The notes beneath the pieces are model-generated. The model saw only the letters and a list, made by a program, of their open reading frames with translations, did not search any database and was not told the origin of the DNA. From Anaerolineales bacterium (GTDB taxonomy: Bacteria; Chloroflexota; Anaerolineae; Promineifilales; Promineifilaceae), in assembly GCA_020432595.1 (NCBI GenBank), contig JAGQGA010000188.1, forward strand, positions 1 to 8,947: a stretch of 8,947 bases of DNA. Reading direction: 5' to 3'. The translations under genes and the position numbers were made by a program. Below are positions 1 through 5,225 of this stretch, one piece after another (the first letter of the stretch is position 1; each line of letters starts with the position of its first letter).

Positions 1-582
1 TTTGTGGAGAGCATTGCCGATGCGGCTGCCTCACGCAAAGTGGGGTATGGTCTGGATGAGGGGGTGCAGATGGGGCCGGTGATTGACCCCAACAGCAAGG
101 CACGGATTGAGGGGTTGATTGGGAAAGGGGTGGCTGAAGGGGCGAAACTGGTGGTGGACGGCCGTAATCAAAAAGTGTCCGGCTACGAAGATGGCTACTT
201 TGTTTTCCCCACCGTTCTGGATCATGTGCCGCCGCAGGGCGAAATTGCCCACACCGAAATTTTTGGCCCGGTGCTGAGCGTGATGCGTGCCAAGACTGTT
301 GATGATGCGATTGAGTTGGTGAATAAACGCGCCTATGGCAACATGGCCTGCATTTTCACCGGCAGTGGTGCCGTGGCGCGTAAATTCCGCTATGAAGCCG
401 ATGCTGGCAACATCGGCATTAACATTGGCGTGGCCGCGCCGATGGCCTATTTCCCATTTAGCGGCTGGAACGAAAGTTTCTTTGGCGATTTGCACGGGCA
501 AAGTCATCATGGTGTGGAGTTTTATACACAAACCAAAGTGGTAGTGGAGCGTTGGCCGAAGGAATGGAGTCGGCAATTTTAG
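1..582 (+). CDS. mmsA: Methylmalonate-semialdehyde dehydrogenase (acylating), C-terminal part, cut by window edge
   Basis: This is the last 193 residues of an aldehyde dehydrogenase superfamily enzyme. Full-length members have about 490 residues, so the N-terminal NAD-binding region and the catalytic cysteine lie before the window. The frame is open from base 1, so the GTG at base 4 is not the real start. The family signature [11 protein letters not shown] is present. The C-terminal block ([28 protein letters not shown], then RWP) is the pattern of the CoA-dependent methylmalonate/malonate-semialdehyde dehydrogenase group (MmsA/IolA). Known members convert malonate semialdehyde to acetyl-CoA in inositol breakdown, or methylmalonate semialdehyde to propionyl-CoA in valine breakdown. 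The inosose dehydratase-like gene 68 bp downstream favours the inositol role, where the symbol would be iolA. I am sure of the family; the choice between the two substrates is inferred from context. Confidence 0.9.
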   Translation, partial: FVESIADAAASRKVGYGLDEGVQMGPVIDPNSKARIEGLIGKGVAEGAKLVVDGRNQKVSGYEDGYFVFPTVLDHVPPQGEIAHTEIFGPVLSVMRAKTVDDAIELVNKRAYGNMACIFTGSGAVARKFRYEADAGNIGINIGVAAPMAYFPFSGWNESFFGDLHGQSHHGVEFYTQTKVVVERWPKEWSRQF

Positions 583-592
583 AAAGATATTG

Positions 593-637
593 CGTGGTGC
601 GTGGTGCGTTCGTGGGCACCACGTACCACGCACCACG
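593..637. repeat. Hairpin made of 7-bp tandem units between mmsA and iolE
   Basis: The left arm (593-608, CGTGGTGCGTGGTGCG) is the reverse complement of 622-637 except for one position that becomes a G-U pair in RNA. The loop is 13 nt and contains a smaller alternative hairpin (CGTGG-GCA-CCACG, 611-623). The left arm is a tandem repeat of the heptamer CGTGGTG. No clear U-run follows, so it may be a weak terminator, an mRNA 3'-end stabiliser for mmsA, or a copy of a dispersed palindromic repeat. It ends 13 bp before the iolE start codon and may affect access to it. Confidence 0.7.
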
Positions 638-650
638 TTAAATCAAGGCC

Positions 651-1559
651 ATGTCAGAACAAAAAATTTTCGTTGCCAATGCCCCCTGCTCGTGGGGTGT
701 AATCGAAAATACGGAAGGCGAGCGGAAGACATATTTGGATGTCATTAATGAAATGTCGGCCGCAGGCTATGTGGGCACGGAGCTGGGGGATTGGGGGTTT
801 ATGCCTACTGACCCGGCGGTGCTGATTTCCCAGTTGCAGGAACGTCATTTGCAGATGTTGGGGTCGTGGGTGTCGGTGCGGCTGTATGATGCCGATTACC
901 ATGCGGCGGGGGTGGCGCAGGCGGTAAAAACGGCCGAATTGCTCCGCGCTGTGGGTGGTGAAAACTGCTTTATCGTCATTGGCGACGACCACAGCACCAT
1001 TCCCCTGCGCCACGATAAGTCGGGGCGGATTACGCCAGAGATGGTGCTGCCGGATGACCAGTGGGGGGTGTATACCGAAGGGGCGATGAAGGTTGCCAAA
1101 GCTGTGAAAGAAGCGACTGGGCTGCGCTCGGTGATCCACCATCATGGGGCAACCTATGTGGAAACGCCGGCCGAAATCGAGAAGTTTTTGCGCCTAACCG
1201 ACCCGGAACTGCTGGGCATGGTGTTCGACACCGGTCACTACATGCTTGGCGGCGGCGACCCGGTGGTGGGGCTGCAAAAACATGCCGACCGGGTTTGGCA
1301 CGTGCACTTTAAGGATTTTGACCCCAACGTGGTCGCCCAAGCGGATGCTAACGGCTGGGGGTATCAGCAGATGATTGGGCAGGGGGTGTTCCCGGAATTG
1401 GGTAAGGGGGCGGTGAATTTTACGGCCGTTTATGCCCAACTTCAGGCCATGAACTACCAGGGCTGGATTGTTGTGGAGCAGGATGTGCTGCCAGGTATGG
1501 GCAGCCCCGCCGCAAGTGCCACCCGCAACCGAGCCTATTTGCGTACCATTGGGCTGTAG
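651..1559 (+). CDS. iolE: Inosose dehydratase-like TIM-barrel protein (IolE type)
   Basis: The product is a 302-residue protein of the sugar-phosphate isomerase/epimerase (AP endonuclease 2) TIM-barrel fold, close to the usual IolE length of about 300. It begins with the IolE-like ANAPCSWGVIE segment. Metal- and substrate-binding style motifs follow: TELGDWG near residue 44, HHHG at 163-166, FDTGH at 192-196 (D193, H196), WHVHFKD at 216-222, and the late segment GVFPELGKGAVNF, which resembles the IolE C-terminal region. IolE removes water from 2-keto-myo-inositol (scyllo-inosose), a cytoplasmic step of myo-inositol degradation. The neighbouring mmsA-type gene acts at the end of the same pathway. 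The ATG is placed by alignment with the family N-terminus; the only Shine-Dalgarno-like bases (AAGG, 645-648) sit too close to be convincing. A related isomerase or dehydratase acting on another cyclitol or sugar remains possible. Confidence 0.82.
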   Translation: MSEQKIFVANAPCSWGVIENTEGERKTYLDVINEMSAAGYVGTELGDWGFMPTDPAVLISQLQERHLQMLGSWVSVRLYDADYHAAGVAQAVKTAELLRAVGGENCFIVIGDDHSTIPLRHDKSGRITPEMVLPDDQWGVYTEGAMKVAKAVKEATGLRSVIHHHGATYVETPAEIEKFLRLTDPELLGMVFDTGHYMLGGGDPVVGLQKHADRVWHVHFKDFDPNVVAQADANGWGYQQMIGQGVFPELGKGAVNFTAVYAQLQAMNYQGWIVVEQDVLPGMGSPAASATRNRAYLRTIGL

Positions 1560-1574
1560 GTTAGCGATTTGCGA

Positions 1575-1656
1575 TTGAACCGCAGAGGGCGCAAAGAACG
1601 CAGAGATTTTGCTTGTTTCCTCTTTCTTCGCGCCCTCTGCGAACTTTGCGGTTCAA
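1575..1656. terminator. Bidirectional terminator-like inverted repeat between convergent genes
   Basis: This imperfect inverted repeat fills the 111-bp gap between the iolE stop and the stop of the minus-strand ThDP-enzyme gene. The core pair CGCAGAGGGCGC (1581-1592) and its complement (1630-1641) is perfect over 12 bp. An alternative outer pairing of TTGAACCGCA (1575-1584) with 1647-1656 is perfect over 10 bp. The right arm carries about nine extra bases, so two competing folds exist. Its position suits termination from both sides. The sequence also looks like a dispersed intergenic repeat (see findings). Confidence 0.65.
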
Positions 1657-1670
1657 ATTCTGACAAGCTG

Positions 1671-3263
1671 TTAGCGAAAATGCTCGTATTCGACTTTGTT
1701 GACGCGAGCCTCGACCAGGACGGGGTGGGTTAACCCAGCCGCCTCGCGCAGCGTTTCTTCAGCCGTTGCCACATTGTCCACCAAACGATAGGACAGCCCA
1801 AACGCGGCCGCCAGTGCTTCATAGTTTGTGTAACCAAACTCGGTGGCGTGAATTGTCACCTCCTGACGCAGTTGTTTTAGCCGAATCAGCGACAGCGCCT
1901 CGTCCACGACGACCAAAATGATCAGCGGCTGCTGTAATCTTGCCACCGTTGCCAATTCGCCAGCATACATCAGCAGCGCCCCATCCCCGGCAATGGCGAC
2001 AACGGGGCGGTGGAGCTGGGCGGTGCGAATGGCGATGGCTCCGGGGATGGCGTAGCCCATGGCCGACAGCCCGTTGGCGACAAAAACGCTTTTGGGGGTG
2101 TTGGTGCGCCACTGCTGCAAAAAGACGAGTTTGAAAGCGCCCACGTCCACAGTAACGGCCGTTTCTTCCGGCAACGCCCGCCGCAGAGCGGCAATCAGGT
2201 CGTGGAGCTTGAGACAGCCGGGGGTGTCAGGATAGGGCGTTACCAGGGCGGCGGCGATTTGCTGGCGAATGTCGGCGGCGCGGGCGACACCATCGCTGTG
2301 GGGCTGGCGGATGGTTTGCAGGTGGGTGAGTAGGGGGGATAAACGGCCGTTAACCGCCACCACCGGTCGCAAAGCAGGGTCATCGGCCTCCGCTTCGGCC
2401 AGGTTGAGTACCGGCGCGGGGCTGTTCCAGGTGGAGGTCACAAAATCCACGCTGTCTAGACCCACACCCACCACCAAATCGGCTTCGTTCAACGCTTGCC
2501 GCAGTGCCTTGTCGCCATAAGCAGTGAAGACCCCGGCAAAAAGGGGGTGGTTTTCCGGGAAATGGCCTTTGGCTTTGGGGGTGACGGCTACGGGAATTTG
2601 CCAGGCTTCGGCCAAAGCCAGCAGCTCTGGCTGCGCCCCGGCCGCTTCCACCCCCACGCCTGCCAGCAAAAACGGCCGTTTTGCCTCCCGCAAATAAGGC
2701 AAAGCCGCCTCCAACATCACCGGGTCAAAGGGTTCGGGTTCGGGCGGGTTGGGCAGGGCGATGGGGGTGGTGAGGGGAAGAACGGCCGTTTCCGGGTCAA
2801 CCGCCACATGCACCGCACCGCGTGGCACCTGCTGCGCCAGTTGCCAGCTTGCTGCCAACGTCGCCGGGGTGTTGTCGGGCGTTAAATGGTGGCTGCCCTT
2901 GGTTTGCCCAAACAATGCCGTCAAATCCACCTTCATATGTGTGACATTGGGCAGCCATGAAGCGGCAATCTCGGCCGTGATTGCCAGCACCGGCGACCGT
3001 TCCCGCGTGGCGGCGGTGGCTCCAGCGGCCAAATTGACTGCGCCGGGGCCAACGGTGGAGAGGCACACGCCGGGCGAGTCGGTCAACTGCCCTAGGACAT
3101 CGGCGGCGAAGGCGGCACTGATTTCATGGTGCATCAGCGTCAGCCCAATGCCCGCCTGCCGCAGTGCTTCGACAACAGGCACATTTTCCCCGCCAGGCAG
3201 CCCAAAGACGGTTTGCACACCACTGTTTTTGAGAAACGTTGCTAAATATTCCGCTATGGTCAT
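1671..3263 (-). CDS. ThDP-dependent enzyme, acetolactate synthase large-subunit-like
   Basis: The product is a 530-residue protein with the three-domain layout of the acetolactate synthase/pyruvate decarboxylase family. The N-terminal ThDP-pyrimidine domain has FGLPGGEN (20-27) and the likely catalytic glutamate E47 in HHEISAAFAAD, followed by TVGPGAVNL. A central domain spans roughly 190-320. The C-terminal ThDP-pyrophosphate domain has GDG at 426-428. The second metal-ligand position, 27 residues after D427, is D454 (VVVDEALSLI) rather than the asparagine of the textbook motif. It lies alone and diverges from the prenyltransferase gene; no regulatory subunit (ilvN) is next to it and it is shorter than typical IlvB. 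Biosynthetic acetolactate synthase is therefore not proven; another 2-oxoacid decarboxylase or lyase is possible. The start at 3263 is chosen because AGGAAG precedes it at good spacing; an in-frame ATG at 3296 would add 11 atypical residues. Confidence 0.85.
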   Translation of the reverse strand: MTIAEYLATFLKNSGVQTVFGLPGGENVPVVEALRQAGIGLTLMHHEISAAFAADVLGQLTDSPGVCLSTVGPGAVNLAAGATAATRERSPVLAITAEIAASWLPNVTHMKVDLTALFGQTKGSHHLTPDNTPATLAASWQLAQQVPRGAVHVAVDPETAVLPLTTPIALPNPPEPEPFDPVMLEAALPYLREAKRPFLLAGVGVEAAGAQPELLALAEAWQIPVAVTPKAKGHFPENHPLFAGVFTAYGDKALRQALNEADLVVGVGLDSVDFVTSTWNSPAPVLNLAEAEADDPALRPVVAVNGRLSPLLTHLQTIRQPHSDGVARAADIRQQIAAALVTPYPDTPGCLKLHDLIAALRRALPEETAVTVDVGAFKLVFLQQWRTNTPKSVFVANGLSAMGYAIPGAIAIRTAQLHRPVVAIAGDGALLMYAGELATVARLQQPLIILVVVDEALSLIRLKQLRQEVTIHATEFGYTNYEALAAAFGLSYRLVDNVATAEETLREAAGLTHPVLVEARVNKVEYEHFR

Positions 3264-3270
3264 GATCTTT

Positions 3271-3276
3271 CTTCCT
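3271..3276 (-). promoter_or_regulatory. Ribosome binding site of the ThDP-enzyme gene
   Basis: Read on the minus strand, AGGAAG lies 7 nt before the ATG at 3263. It selects that codon over the upstream in-frame ATG at 3296, and the protein family N-terminus (MTIAEYL) agrees. Confidence 0.7.
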
Positions 3277-3283
3277 GTTGTTT

Positions 3284-3312
3284 TTGTCATTATCAAACTG
3301 TTTACGTATTAT
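3284..3312 (+). promoter_or_regulatory. Predicted sigma70-type promoter for the UbiA-family gene
   Basis: TTGTCA (3284-3289) and TATTAT (3307-3312) are separated by exactly 17 bp, each matching five of six consensus positions. Transcription would start near 3319, giving a short leader before the ATG at 3330 or 3348. The -10 box overlaps the -10 box of the opposite promoter. Confidence 0.55.
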
Positions 3313-3336
3313 AAAGACCGCCTAGCTAAATGGCAG
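3308..3336 (-). promoter_or_regulatory. Predicted sigma70-type promoter for the ThDP-enzyme gene
   Basis: On the minus strand a perfect TATAAT occupies 3313-3308. CTGCCA (3336-3331, four of six to TTGACA) lies 17 bp upstream of it. The transcript would start near 3301 with a leader of about 37 nt that contains the AGGAAG ribosome site. The -35 box falls on the putative ATG region of the divergent gene. Confidence 0.5.
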
Positions 3337-4253
3337 GTTTGCTTTTGATGGTACGAACAACAAAGAAGCCACAAACGTGGAAACAAACGGTGCGAAATTT
3401 AATGTTGGCTCATCCGGCCAGCAAGCTGCTGTTGAATCATGCCGATGCTTGGGGAACTGCACTCATCATCAGCATGGTGATGCTGCTGGTGCATGATGCT
3501 GTGACCCCGCAGACGATGCTGCTGTTAGGGGCGTACAGCGGCGGCTACTGGTTGGCCTTTGCGCTGAATGATTTTTATGACGCGCCGGTGGACGCGCTTG
3601 ACCCGACCAAGCGGGAACGCAACTATTTTGTGGGGCGGCAGGTGGGGAGGGGAAAATTAACGGCCGTTCTTCTCCCTCTCCTCCTCTTCTTCCTCGTTGT
3701 TTTTGCCCAATTCGGTCGGCTGGGGCTGCTGCTGCTGGCACTCTGCCTCTTTATCATGTGGAGCTATTCTGCTCCGCCGCTGCGGCTCAAAAGCCGGCCG
3801 GGGCTGGACATCCTCACCCACGCCCTCTTTGTTCAAACCTTCCCCTACATCATGGGGCTGCTGCTCATTAGTGCACGCTGGACGCTGCTCGATGGTTTTA
3901 TCATCGCTATCCTCTTTTTCGCCTCGCTGACGGCGCAAATTGAGCAGCAGGTGCGCGATTTTGCTGTGGACGCGCAGATGGAGCAGACCTTTGCCACGCG
4001 GCTGGGGCATGGGCGCACCAATTGGCTGCTCAAGGCCACAACGGCCGTTATGATGCTCATTGCCATCGTCGGTCTAGCCATCCGCATCTTTCCACCCTTC
4101 ATCATCACCTTTGGCGCGTTGGCTCTGCCCGCCTTTCTCCATCGCTTCCTCCGCCAGCAGCATGTCCCGCGCTCTGAGTGGCTGGTGTTGGGTTCCATTG
4201 GGGCGGCAGTGGTGTATACAACGGCCGTTTTTATCTATTCGCTTTATCAATAG
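3330..4253 (+). CDS. UbiA-family membrane prenyltransferase
   Basis: The product is a 307-residue integral membrane protein with about eight hydrophobic segments. It has both aspartate motifs of the UbiA superfamily: NDFYDAPVD at residues 80-88 (NDxxDxxxD) and DFAVD at 210-214 (DxxxD). YSAPPLRLKSRPGLD, near 148-162, is the conserved cytoplasmic loop typical of the family. These aspartates bind Mg-diphosphate of a prenyl donor in known members, which attach prenyl chains to aromatic or other acceptors in quinone, haem, chlorophyll or lipid synthesis. The acceptor cannot be told from sequence, and no quinone genes adjoin it. Neither possible start (3330 or 3348) has a good Shine-Dalgarno. The stop codon lies inside the stem of a strong hairpin. 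Three AACGGCCGTT motifs lie in this gene; at the first (3659) the base composition switches from G-rich to entirely pyrimidine for 20 bases. Confidence 0.85.
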   Translation: MAGLLLMVRTTKKPQTWKQTVRNLMLAHPASKLLLNHADAWGTALIISMVMLLVHDAVTPQTMLLLGAYSGGYWLAFALNDFYDAPVDALDPTKRERNYFVGRQVGRGKLTAVLLPLLLFFLVVFAQFGRLGLLLLALCLFIMWSYSAPPLRLKSRPGLDILTHALFVQTFPYIMGLLLISARWTLLDGFIIAILFFASLTAQIEQQVRDFAVDAQMEQTFATRLGHGRTNWLLKATTAVMMLIAIVGLAIRIFPPFIITFGALALPAFLHRFLRQQHVPRSEWLVLGSIGAAVVYTTAVFIYSLYQ

Positions 4254-4310
4254 GACGCAGATTTGCCTGATTTTCCTGATCAGCTAAATCAGGTAAATCT
4301 GCGTCCTATT
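4249..4310. terminator. 25-bp stem hairpin overlapping the UbiA-family stop codon
   Basis: The left arm 4249-4273 and right arm 4286-4310 are complementary over 25 bp with a single mismatch that is a G-U pair in RNA. The 12-nt loop contains the palindrome CTGATCAG. The TAG stop of the upstream gene (4251-4253) is in the left arm. Only a few T's follow, so classical termination is possible but not certain; the stem is long enough to act as an mRNA end protector or a palindromic repeat element. Confidence 0.7.
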
Positions 4311-4320
4311 CTTCCAATCT

Positions 4321-5085
4321 ATGAACAGCTTATTCGATTTAACCAACCAGGTCGCCATCGTCACCGGTGGCTCAAAGGGGCTGGGGCGGGAGATGGCGTT
4401 GGCGCTGGCCGAGGCCGGGGCGGATGTAGTGGTGGCGGCGCGGACGGAGAGAGAGGTGGAAAAAACGGCCGTTTCCCTTCACCAAGCCACCGGCCGCACT
4501 ATCCTTCCCCTCGTCGTGGATGTCACCCAGCCCGAATCCGTCAACCAAATGGTGGCCGCCACCATCAACCAGTTTGGCGGCGTTGACATTCTCGTCAATA
4601 ACGCCGGGGTCAACATCCGTGAACCCATCACCCAAATCAGCGACGACCATTGGCGGCAGGTGCAGGGGATCAACGTAGACGGCGTGTTTTATGCTTGCCG
4701 CGCTGTGGTTCCCCACATGGTTGCCGCTGGCTACGGACGCATCATCAACATCGGCTCTGTACTGGGGCTGGTGGGGCTGTCCCACCGCGTCAACTATTGC
4801 AGCTCCAAAGGGGCGGTGCTGCAACTGACTAAGGCGTTGGCGCTAGAGCTGGCGCAAACGGGCGTGACGGTCAACATGATTGCCCCCGGCCCGTTCAAAA
4901 CGGAAATGAACGCGCCCTTGATAGGTACGGCTGACGGCAATGCTTTTATTGCCAAGCAAATACCGATGAACCGCTGGGGTGAAATGCACGAAATCCGGCC
5001 GCCGCTGCTCTTTTTAGCCAGCCCGTCGGCCGGCTTTGTCACCGGCAGCAGCATCAGCGTGGATGGCGGCTGGGCGGCGTGGTGA
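4321..5085 (+). CDS. Short-chain dehydrogenase/reductase (classical SDR, FabG/gluconate 5-dehydrogenase type)
   Basis: The product is a 254-residue cytoplasmic oxidoreductase with every classical SDR landmark: TGGSKGLG cofactor loop (15-22), NNAG (93-96), catalytic S146, Y159 and K163 (YCSSK), the PG motif after the active site (APGPFKTEM), and a C-terminal VTGSSISVDGGW. K19 in the glycine-rich loop and R41 after the second strand (AART), with no acidic residue there, suggest preference for NADP(H); this is an inference. The N-terminal MNSLFDLTNQVAIVTGG style resembles gluconate 5-dehydrogenase and 3-oxoacyl-ACP reductase relatives; the substrate is unknown. A sugar or cyclitol role would fit the inositol genes at the left end, but it is not linked to them. 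No Shine-Dalgarno precedes the ATG, which lies 11 bp after the hairpin. Base composition changes from G-rich to C-rich at the AACGGCCGTT at 4464. Confidence 0.88.
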   Translation: MNSLFDLTNQVAIVTGGSKGLGREMALALAEAGADVVVAARTEREVEKTAVSLHQATGRTILPLVVDVTQPESVNQMVAATINQFGGVDILVNNAGVNIREPITQISDDHWRQVQGINVDGVFYACRAVVPHMVAAGYGRIINIGSVLGLVGLSHRVNYCSSKGAVLQLTKALALELAQTGVTVNMIAPGPFKTEMNAPLIGTADGNAFIAKQIPMNRWGEMHEIRPPLLFLASPSAGFVTGSSISVDGGWAAW

Positions 5086-5116
5086 TGGGTTGATAAAGTA
5101 GGTGGTTATCTAGAAG

Positions 5117-5177
5117 ATTGGAGATTGGAGATTGGAGACTGCTGAAGGATCACAATCTCCAATCTCCAATCCCCAAT
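5117..5177. repeat. Hairpin of inverted 7-bp tandem repeats between SDR and peptidase genes
   Basis: The left arm 5117-5138 is three units of a GATTGGA heptamer repeat. The right arm 5156-5177 is its inverted copy. They pair over 22 bp with one mismatch around a 17-nt loop. It lies in the 140-bp gap after the SDR stop. It may end SDR transcription, but lacks a U-run; the repeat structure suggests a short-tandem-repeat palindrome. Confidence 0.72.
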
Positions 5178-5180
5178 ACA

Positions 5181-5197
5181 CAAGGTTTGAAACCTTG
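5181..5197. promoter_or_regulatory. Perfect 8-1-8 dyad upstream of the peptidase gene, possible operator
   Basis: CAAGGTTT and AAACCTTG flank a single central G. A one-base loop cannot form a hairpin well, so a dimeric DNA-binding protein site is more natural than a terminator. It lies 28 bp before the peptidase start codon. It could equally be a dispersed repeat; no regulator gene is nearby. Confidence 0.4.
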
Positions 5198-5210
5198 GTT
5201 ACATCCATTA

Positions 5211-5216
5211 AAGGGG
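5211..5216 (+). promoter_or_regulatory. Ribosome binding site fixing the peptidase start
   Basis: AAGGGG lies 9 nt before the ATG at 5226. It rules out the in-frame TTG at 5118, which falls inside the heptamer-repeat hairpin and would encode a low-complexity leader. Confidence 0.65.
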
Positions 5217-5225
5217 TACAGAAAG

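Noticed and set aside
31..636. A 201-codon open frame on the minus strand opposite mmsA
   Set aside because: It overlaps a clear aldehyde dehydrogenase coding frame, its translation is histidine- and proline-rich with no recognisable domain, and it runs through the hairpin. It is a shadow frame.
1671..3263. Assignment as IolD (trihydroxycyclohexanedione hydrolase) to complete an inositol pathway
   Set aside because: IolD is about 640 residues; this protein is 530 and looks like the acetolactate synthase group. The neighbourhood alone is not enough.
5195..5222. Promoter TTGGTT ... TACAGA before the peptidase
   Set aside because: The -10 match is poor and it would overlap the ribosome site and start codon, leaving no leader for that site.
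5118..5225. Upstream TTG start adding 36 residues to the peptidase
   Set aside because: The extension would translate the heptamer hairpin into repeat-like sequence, while AAGGGG sits at good spacing before the ATG at 5226.
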